From an uncultured Reyranella sp. (GTDB lineage: Bacteria > Pseudomonadota > Alphaproteobacteria > Reyranellales > Reyranellaceae): DNA of 35,289 bases. Location: assembly GCA_937915145.1 (NCBI GenBank), contig CALDNT010000241.1:1-35289 (forward strand), written 5' to 3'. Under the pieces are notes generated by a model. It had not been told where the DNA came from, made no database searches, and worked only from the letters and a program-made list of their open reading frames with translations. A program made the position numbers and the translations under genes. Below are positions 30,741 through 35,289 of the stretch, in pieces (the first letter of the stretch is position 1; every line of letters begins with the position of its first letter).

Positions 30741-31670
30741 ATCATGGGCGAGCGGTTGCTCACCGCGATTCTCCAGCAGGATCCCGGGCTGGTGCAGGCC
30801 CGCGGCATCTGGGACCCGGCGCCGGCCGCGATGCAGCGCATGGCAACGACCTTTCCCCAGGTGCCGCGACTGGCCGACGCGGCGGCCGTCATTGCGGCGA
30901 GCGACTGCACCTACATCGCTTCGCCCCCGGCCTCGCATCTCCCGCACGCCCGCGCGGCGCTGGCGGCCGGCAAGAGCGTGTTTTGCGAGAAGCCGCTGGC
31001 GATCGATGTCGCCGATGCGCGGGCGTTCGTGGCGGAGGCCGGCGATCGCGGCGCGGTAAACTTTCCCTTCGCCTCTTCGCCTGCCGTGGCGACGATCCGG
31101 CGCTGGATCGAGAGCGGCGAGATCGGCATCCCAAGGCGCATCGCGATCGAGGTCGGCTTCGCCAAATGGCCGCGTCCCTGGCAGGCGGACGCGGCGGGCT
31201 GGCTGGACAGGCCGATGCAGGGCGGTTTTACCCGCGAGGTCGTCTCGCATTTCCTCTTTCTGTCACGGCGGCTCGTCGGGCCCTTGCACGGAATGAGTGG
31301 CAAGGCGTCGTTTCCGGAAGCCGGCAAATCCGAACGTCACATAGCCGCGTCCCTGCAGGCTGGAGATCTGCCGGTCACGATCGCGGGTGCGGTCGGCGAG
31401 ACGGCGAAGGACGATCACAACATCTGGATGCTGGAAGGCGACAAGGGCGCGGTCCGGCTCTGCGACTGGTCGATCGCCGAGCGGCACGGGGCGGATGGCA
31501 CATGGCAGCCGGCGCCGGATGCTCTGCCCCAGGAGCAGGCCCGGCCGCTGGCGCTCAGGCGCCAGCTCGAAGGCGTGGCAAAACTTGCCCGTGGCGAGCC
31601 GCATCCTCTCGCGACCCTGGCGGATGCCCTCAACGTCCAGGAGATCGTCGAAGCCATTCTCGCCGGCTGA
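30684..31670 (+). CDS. Gfo/Idh/MocA family NAD(P)-dependent oxidoreductase
   Basis: This 328-residue oxidoreductase has an N-terminal Rossmann domain with VAIGIIGAGIMGERLL (GxGxxG) and the family's EKP motif in KSVFCEKPLAIDVADA. A C-terminal alpha/beta domain follows, containing GGFTREVVSHFLFL, where the His may be catalytic. Members oxidise or reduce sugars, inositols and related alcohols. The start could be ATG at 30684 or 30699 because of a 15 bp duplication, and neither has a strong Shine-Dalgarno. The end is well defined (NVQEIVEAILAG). The promoter-proximal part belongs to a repeat found twice more upstream. Confidence 0.9.
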   Translation: MKNGGMKNDSVAIGIIGAGIMGERLLTAILQQDPGLVQARGIWDPAPAAMQRMATTFPQVPRLADAAAVIAASDCTYIASPPASHLPHARAALAAGKSVFCEKPLAIDVADARAFVAEAGDRGAVNFPFASSPAVATIRRWIESGEIGIPRRIAIEVGFAKWPRPWQADAAGWLDRPMQGGFTREVVSHFLFLSRRLVGPLHGMSGKASFPEAGKSERHIAASLQAGDLPVTIAGAVGETAKDDHNIWMLEGDKGAVRLCDWSIAERHGADGTWQPAPDALPQEQARPLALRRQLEGVAKLARGEPHPLATLADALNVQEIVEAILAG

Positions 31671-31710
31671 GCGGAGTAGAGCGTTTCTCTGGCTGATACA
31701 AACCCCACCT

Positions 31711-31764
31711 CGCCCTGAGGAGGCGCGCAGCGCCGTCTCGAATCGGGCGGAGTAGTCTCCGCCC
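31711..31764. repeat. Palindromic intergenic repeat with strong hairpins
   Basis: CGCCCTGAGGAGGCGC...GCGCCGTCTCGAATCGGGCG (31711-31749) folds on itself. Directly following, GGGCGGAG-TAGT-CTCCGCCC (31745-31764) is a perfect 8 bp stem with a 4-base loop. The 'CCTGAGGAGGCGC...GCGCCGTCTCGAA' core resembles abundant palindromic repeats I know from alphaproteobacterial intergenic regions. Lying 41 bp after the oxidoreductase stop, it may also act as a terminator. Confidence 0.7.
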
Positions 31765-31791
31765 TGTGGTGGGATCAGTCGTGCTGTAGCC

Positions 31792-31830
31792 CATGCTTCG
31801 AGACGGCCACTCCGTGGCCTCTTCAGCATG
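31792..31830. repeat. Second palindromic repeat of the same family
   Basis: CATGCTTCGAGACGGCC-ACTCCGT-GGCCTCTTCAGCATG is an imperfect palindrome sharing the TTCGAGACGGC and GAGG cores with the previous element in inverted orientation. The pair brackets about 30 bp, an arrangement common for such mosaic repeats. Confidence 0.65.
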
Positions 31831-31881
31831 AGGTCATTTTGTCAGTCAGCTTGGACGATTCGATACCAGTCGGAACGTACC

Positions 31882-32193
31882 CTAACGAAGCTGTCCAAGT
31901 TTTGTCCGCTCAAAGCTCCTGCGAAGCTCCGCCGTCGACAGCAGCGCGTAACCCGTCGGTACCTTGGCGATGTCTTGAGGCGAACGACGCTCGGCCGGCA
32001 TTTCGGCCAGCCGCAGCCGCGCCTCCCCGGCGGCATAGTCCCCGGCCTTCAGGCTGGCGAGGGCGCGCACCAGATATTCGCCGGCAAAGGGATCCGGCTG
32101 CTGTCCTCTCGCCTCATAGCCGGCGATAAAGACCTCTACGCGCTCTTCCAGGTGGCGGCGCGTCGCGGTGTGCGCGTTGGGTGGCAGGGTCAT
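31882..32193 (-). CDS. Hypothetical helical protein
   Basis: This is a 103-residue soluble protein predicted to be helical (TRRHLEERVEVFIAGYEARG, then YLVRALASLKAGDYAAGEAR), with an alternation that resembles one or two TPR-like helices. It has no signal peptide. ATG at 32193 was chosen; an in-frame GTG at 32223 is an alternative. It lies 62 bp downstream of the NlpC/P60 gene on the same strand and may be cotranscribed. I do not recognise a family. Confidence 0.6.
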   Translation of the reverse strand: MTLPPNAHTATRRHLEERVEVFIAGYEARGQQPDPFAGEYLVRALASLKAGDYAAGEARLRLAEMPAERRSPQDIAKVPTGYALLSTAELRRSFERTKLGQLR

Positions 32194-32255
32194 GGCGGAA
32201 AATCGCGTTACTTCCTCTCCCACCTGGGGAAGAGGCCATGACGCCGTCGGCGCTG

Positions 32256-32891
32256 TTACTGCGGAGCCAGCCTCACGGCCGTGATGTAGCGGGCGCGGTA
32301 ATAGTCGGCGTCCAGGTTCGTCACCATGACGGGCGAGCCGCGATGCGTGGCATGAACGAACTGGTTGTCGCCGGCATAGATTCCCATGTGGGTGAAGTGG
32401 CCGCGGTAGCCGAAGAAGACGAGGTCTCCCCGCACGAGGTCGCCGCGTGCGACCGTCATGCCCTCGCGCGCCATGTCGTGCGGCATGCGCGGAATGCGTT
32501 GTCCGAAGACTGCGCCGTAGAGGTAGTAGACGAAGCCGCTGCAGTCGAAGCCCGTGCTCGGCGAGGTGCCGCCGTAGCGATAGGGCGTGCCGAGGTAGTT
32601 CATGGCGCGCGAGACCAGGCGGTCACCCCAATCGTTGGCGACGGCGGGGGTGGCGAATGAAACCGGGACCACGGCGGGTGCCGCCTGCGTGAAGCCGGCG
32701 TAGGCGCCGTTCTCCTGCTGCCATTTGGCATTGAGCTGATCGGCAATGTTGTCCGTCGGATCGGCCTTGGCCGCCGGTTTCAGCCTCGACTTTGCCGGTG
32801 CCTTGACCTGGGCGATTGCGGGAGAAAGAACAGCCACCGTCCCGAACGATGCCAGGGCGGCCAGCACAATGATTCGGTTCCCCAACGGCAT
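32256..32891 (-). CDS. NlpC/P60 family peptidoglycan hydrolase, secreted
   Basis: This 211-residue protein was given the ATG at 32891, after GGGGAG. A Sec signal peptide (1-27, ending AIA) is followed by a Lys/Ala/Pro-rich linker (28-85) and an NlpC/P60 domain (88-211). The catalytic Cys117 is in GFDCSGFVYYLYG, His168 in HFTHMGIYAGDN and the third position His180 in FVHATHRG. The domain cleaves D-Glu-mDAP-type peptide bonds in murein, so it probably remodels the cell wall in the periplasm. The upstream region contains an unusual set of repeats (see 32942-32991). Confidence 0.93.
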   Translation of the reverse strand: MPLGNRIIVLAALASFGTVAVLSPAIAQVKAPAKSRLKPAAKADPTDNIADQLNAKWQQENGAYAGFTQAAPAVVPVSFATPAVANDWGDRLVSRAMNYLGTPYRYGGTSPSTGFDCSGFVYYLYGAVFGQRIPRMPHDMAREGMTVARGDLVRGDLVFFGYRGHFTHMGIYAGDNQFVHATHRGSPVMVTNLDADYYRARYITAVRLAPQ

Positions 32892-32941
32892 AGGCTTTTC
32901 TCCCCTGAAACCAATGCTGGGTGCCCAGCGGCCTCGGCTAT

Positions 32942-32991
32942 TGTGGCAAAGGCCGGCGCGTCCGTCCAACAAATGTTGCAATTTTGCCACA
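32942..32991. promoter_or_regulatory. Candidate operator between the NlpC/P60 and lipoprotein genes
   Basis: TGTGGCAAA (32942-32950) is repeated in perfect inverted form as TTTGCCACA (32983-32991), about 41 bp (four helical turns) apart. A smaller palindrome CAACA-AA-TGTTG (32967-32978) sits between them. The 258 bp region is AT-richer than its surroundings, with ATTGATTTATCTTACTTTTT downstream. A transcription factor site controlling one or both divergent genes is plausible but unproven. Confidence 0.4.
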
Positions 32992-33149
32992 GTAATTTCG
33001 ATCGACAACACATTGATTTATCTTACTTTTTTGGTACTCCATGTCCCGGCCTCGCGCGCTCGGTGCCGATTCTGGGTTCGCGATTGCAGGCGCTTCTGAC
33101 AGACTGCCTCCGGAGGTCGAGTCATCGGCCATTGTTCCAAGGATTGAAA

Positions 33150-33698
33150 ATGGGCGGCTCGTCCCATCGTTGCGGCAGGCGTCATCCCCTAGAAACCCTG
33201 GTCATGGTCGCGGCGTGTGCCCTGGCCATGACATCCTGCGCCAGCGATTCCTATCAGGTAGCGGCGATGGAAGCCTCCGACGGCGGCGATCAGAAGGCAG
33301 CAACAAGCCTCGCCAAGAAGGAGGTCGCCCGATTTTCCACCCCCGAGCAATGCTCGCCAACCTCCACGGTCAACTGCGGGACCCTTGCCTTGGCTTACGG
33401 CACTCTGGCCGGTTATCAGATACTGGACGGCGACAGTACGGCCGGAGAGGGGAGCTTCGGGCGTGCCAAGGAGGCGTTGGGTATGACCGATCTGGAGAAC
33501 AGGGCCAGTGCCACCGCCATGGTCTATAGAGACGTCTCGGAAGCGTTCTGGAAGGTCGGCGATCAGGCCCGCGCCATCGACGTATTCAAGGAAGGCCGTT
33601 CGGCGGGTGCAGACAAGTACCTGTATATGTCCTCTGCCGCCCAATTTATCGATCAGCAGCCAACTGGCCAACAAACGGACTCAACCCTGGAGCCATAG
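33150..33698 (+). CDS. Putative lipoprotein with a TPR-like region
   Basis: This 182-residue protein starts at 33150. It has a signal peptide (LVMVAACALAMTSCAS) with a probable lipidated Cys at the end of LAMTSC. The mature part is helical: QKAATSLAKKEVARF, GTLALAYGTLAGYQI, SFGRAKEALGMTDLENRASA and FWKVGDQARAIDVFKEG, a repeat spacing suggestive of TPR units. It ends with a Gln/Thr-rich tail. Function unknown. It is divergent from the NlpC/P60 gene, which suggests an envelope role. Confidence 0.72.
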   Translation: MGGSSHRCGRRHPLETLVMVAACALAMTSCASDSYQVAAMEASDGGDQKAATSLAKKEVARFSTPEQCSPTSTVNCGTLALAYGTLAGYQILDGDSTAGEGSFGRAKEALGMTDLENRASATAMVYRDVSEAFWKVGDQARAIDVFKEGRSAGADKYLYMSSAAQFIDQQPTGQQTDSTLEP

Positions 33699-33715
33699 TC
33701 GAGCTCCAACGGAAT

Positions 33716-33828
33716 TTGACAGGTTCAGCAGGTTCTTGATAAGAAATAGCCTATCGTGGTGAGGAGCATATCCGCCACGCCAGCGGCCCGCCCGGCCCTC
33801 TTATCCAGGAAATCGCGGCGGGCCTTTT
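33716..33828 (+). ncRNA. Candidate small RNA with its own promoter and terminator
   Basis: In the 343 bp gap after the lipoprotein gene, TTGACA (33716-33721), a 16 bp spacer and GATAAG (33738-33743) make a good promoter. About 70 bases later GGCCCGCC...GGCGGGCC (33785-33792 with 33817-33824) forms a stem ending in TTTTCC, as in an intrinsic terminator, though with a long loop. A smaller stem CGTGG/CCACG (33755-33759 with 33775-33779) lies between. The product would be about 80 nt. The remaining part of the gap to 34041 shows no convincing gene. A possible ORF from ATG 33849 has no family resemblance. Confidence 0.35.
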
Positions 33829-33980
33829 CCTGTCCAAACGAGGTCCAGATGTCCAAGCCGGAAACAATCGGCCCCGGGCGGGCTGACGGATTTTCAGACA
33901 GGTCCGGCAATTGGGCCTTCGTCAAAAAGAACCGTCCGGTTCAGGCGGGTCGGCGATGTGCGAATTTCCGGACAGACAGA

Positions 33981-34003
33981 TTCCGGACAACTCGTGTCCG
34001 GAA
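33981..34003 (-). terminator. Hairpin downstream of the 3-hydroxybutyrate dehydrogenase gene
   Basis: TTCCGGACA and TGTCCGGAA form a perfect 9 bp stem with a 5-base loop, about 40 bp after the minus-strand stop. On the minus strand it is followed by TCTGTCTG, a weak U-rich tail. It most likely ends the dehydrogenase transcript. Confidence 0.5.
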
Positions 34004-34041
34004 AGTCGGCCGCCAAGGGGCCACGCCGAACGTCGGGTGCC

Positions 34042-34842
34042 CTACTGCATGAACCAGCCGTGGCTGACCACGGCCGACTGGCCGCTGTGTACCGTGGTCC
34101 TGGCGGCGGCGTAGAAGAGGACCGCGTCGGCCACCTCGTCGGTGGCGGTGAACTGACCGTCGATCGTGTCCTTCAGCATGACGTTCTTGATGACGTCCGC
34201 CTCGCTGATGCCAAGCTCCTTGGCCTGCTCGGGGATCTGCTTGTCGACCAGCGGCGTGCGCACGAAGCCGGGACAGACGACGTTGGATGAGACGTTGTAC
34301 TCCGCGCCTTCCTTGGCCAGCACCTTCGAGAGGCCGATCAGGCCGTGCTTGGCGGTGACGTAGGGCGCCTTGAGCTTGGACGCTTCCTTGGAGTGAACCG
34401 AGCCCATGTAGATTACGCGGCCGTACTTGGCCTTGTACATGTGCTTGAGGCAGGCCTTGGTGGTGAGGAAGGCGCCGTCGAGATGGATCGCCAGCAGCTT
34501 CTTCCAGTCGGCGAACGGGAAGTCGACCAGCGGCTTCACGATCTGGATGCCGGCGTTGCTGACCAGCACGTCGATGCGGCCGTACTTGGCCATGGTGTCG
34601 GCCACGCCTTTTTCGACCTGGGCCTCGTCGACGACGTTCATCGCAACGGCAAAGGCGTCGCCGCTCCCCCCTTTGCTCGTACCGAGTGCCTTGATCTCGG
34701 CCGCGGTCTTGTCGGCAGCGTCGAGATTGAGGTCGGCAATCACCGGGATGCCGCCTTCGGCGGCGAAGCGCAGCGCGATTTCCTTGCCGATACCGCTGGC
34801 GGCGCCGGTGACGATGGCAACTCTTCCTTGGAAGCGCGACAT
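34042..34842 (-). CDS. bdhA: 3-hydroxybutyrate dehydrogenase (short-chain dehydrogenase)
   Basis: This 266-residue SDR has the cofactor motif TGAASGIG (12-19), the NAG motif (96-98), catalytic Ser148 in YMGSVHS, and Tyr161 with Lys165 in PYVTAKHG. The [20 protein letters not shown] and [21 protein letters not shown] segments are typical of bacterial D-3-hydroxybutyrate dehydrogenase. It interconverts 3-hydroxybutyrate and acetoacetate with NAD. The gene upstream on the same strand is acetoacetate decarboxylase (23 bp between them), so the two act on the same metabolite. Confidence 0.92.
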   Translation of the reverse strand: MSRFQGRVAIVTGAASGIGKEIALRFAAEGGIPVIADLNLDAADKTAAEIKALGTSKGGSGDAFAVAMNVVDEAQVEKGVADTMAKYGRIDVLVSNAGIQIVKPLVDFPFADWKKLLAIHLDGAFLTTKACLKHMYKAKYGRVIYMGSVHSKEASKLKAPYVTAKHGLIGLSKVLAKEGAEYNVSSNVVCPGFVRTPLVDKQIPEQAKELGISEADVIKNVMLKDTIDGQFTATDEVADAVLFYAAARTTVHSGQSAVVSHGWFMQ

Positions 34843-34865
34843 GACAGATTCCTTTTCTACGTCAG

Positions 34866-35289
34866 CTACTTTGCGAGATAGTCGAAAACCACTTCACCAA
34901 GCCCCAGCGTCAGGTCGGTGACGAAATGGCTGGCCGAGACGACCTCGCGCACCGGCAGGCGGGCGACGTCGCACTGGGCATGGTCGAACAGCTGCAGCGC
35001 CGCCGGGCCGGTCCACGCGCCCTTCAGCGTCACGTCCTCGCAGTAGTAGCGCACGAGCTCGCAGATGCGCGGCGTGCAGTCGACGTGCGGGATGATCTTG
35101 ATCATGAAGGCGGGCCTGGCCAGGCTCTTCAGCAACGGCGCCGGGTCGATCTCGCGGTGCTTGTAGCCCATGGTGGCGTTGACGCAGAGCACCGAGCCGT
35201 AGTGCAGCGTGCAGACCAGGGTCTCGCTCTCGTGGGCGATGCGCGGCGTGGCGAGCTTCTTGGGGAAGCCCCAGATCTCGCGGCCGCCG
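34866..35289 (-). CDS. adc: Acetoacetate decarboxylase, C-terminal part (5' end beyond window)
   Basis: The frame is open to the window edge. The visible 140 residues begin [12 protein letters not shown], which contains the Schiff-base Lys (second of the pair) and the preceding GREIWGFPK signature of acetoacetate decarboxylases. They end with the FDYLAK terminus. In between, [14 protein letters not shown] and [22 protein letters not shown] are typical of the family. The enzyme converts acetoacetate to acetone and CO2, or acts on related beta-keto acids. Together with bdhA it points to ketone-body or PHB-linked metabolism. Confidence 0.92.
   Translation of the reverse strand, partial: GGREIWGFPKKLATPRIAHESETLVCTLHYGSVLCVNATMGYKHREIDPAPLLKSLARPAFMIKIIPHVDCTPRICELVRYYCEDVTLKGAWTGPAALQLFDHAQCDVARLPVREVVSASHFVTDLTLGLGEVVFDYLAK

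Noticed and set aside
1-35289. tRNA, rRNA, IS elements, phage genes or CRISPR arrays.
   Set aside because: I found no tRNA-like cloverleaf, transposase, integrase, or regularly spaced repeat series. The repeats at 29126-30740 are too few and uneven to be an array.

Overview
This 35 kb window is GC-rich, densely coded chromosomal DNA from an alphaproteobacterium. The gene families point to a Rhodospirillales/Hyphomicrobiales-type soil or water catabolic generalist (Reyranella-like is a guess). They include TRAP transporters, MarR-EmrAB pumps, TfdA-like dioxygenases, DUF35-thiolase pairs and HCCA-isomerase-like proteins. I see no rRNA, tRNA, IS element, phage gene or CRISPR array. Both ends cut genes: the 3' end of a TRAP permease on the left and most of an acetoacetate decarboxylase on the right.

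Layout. 1-3.5 kb: TRAP permease end, two small unknown proteins, an orphan HlyD/DevB-type adaptor, a DsbA-fold isomerase and a small ferredoxin-like-barrel protein. 3.7-5.4 kb: a cobalt-type nitrile hydratase operon (alpha, beta, activator). 5.4-6.6 kb: a single-domain haemoglobin and a membrane-bound J-domain protein on the minus strand. 6.7-11.2 kb: the most interesting block, four translationally coupled genes. The first is a Tat-exported, His-rich beta-propeller that looks like a thiocyanate dehydrogenase / NosZ-type multicopper enzyme. It is followed by an FtsX/MacB-type ABC permease, its ATPase and a membrane-anchored periplasmic protein. The logic recalls nosZ with nosDFY, so I infer a copper-enzyme maturation or export module. 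11.2-14.8 kb: a divergent TauD-family dioxygenase and an operon of cupin (thiol-dioxygenase-like), [2Fe-2S] ferredoxin, ketopantoate-reductase-like and HCCA-isomerase-like proteins.

14.8-21.4 kb: two complete MarR-EmrA-EmrB efflux systems back to back. In the first, emrA and emrB are divergent. 21.5-24.1 kb: a TTC38-like TPR protein and an OFA-type MFS carrier. 24.1-28.0 kb: a DUF35 plus Cys-less thiolase pair (likely Ltp2-like aldolase), an HSL-family esterase and a TfdA-like dioxygenase. 28.1-31.7 kb: an orphan sugar-type ABC permease, a nitroreductase, a small lipoprotein and a Gfo/Idh/MocA oxidoreductase, interspersed with three copies of a ~100 bp repeat that contains the 5' end of the oxidoreductase gene. 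31.7-35.3 kb: palindromic intergenic repeats, an NlpC/P60 hydrolase, a lipoprotein, a candidate small RNA, and 3-hydroxybutyrate dehydrogenase with acetoacetate decarboxylase (ketone-body metabolism).

All functions are read from sequence motifs and family knowledge. No database search or structure prediction was possible.
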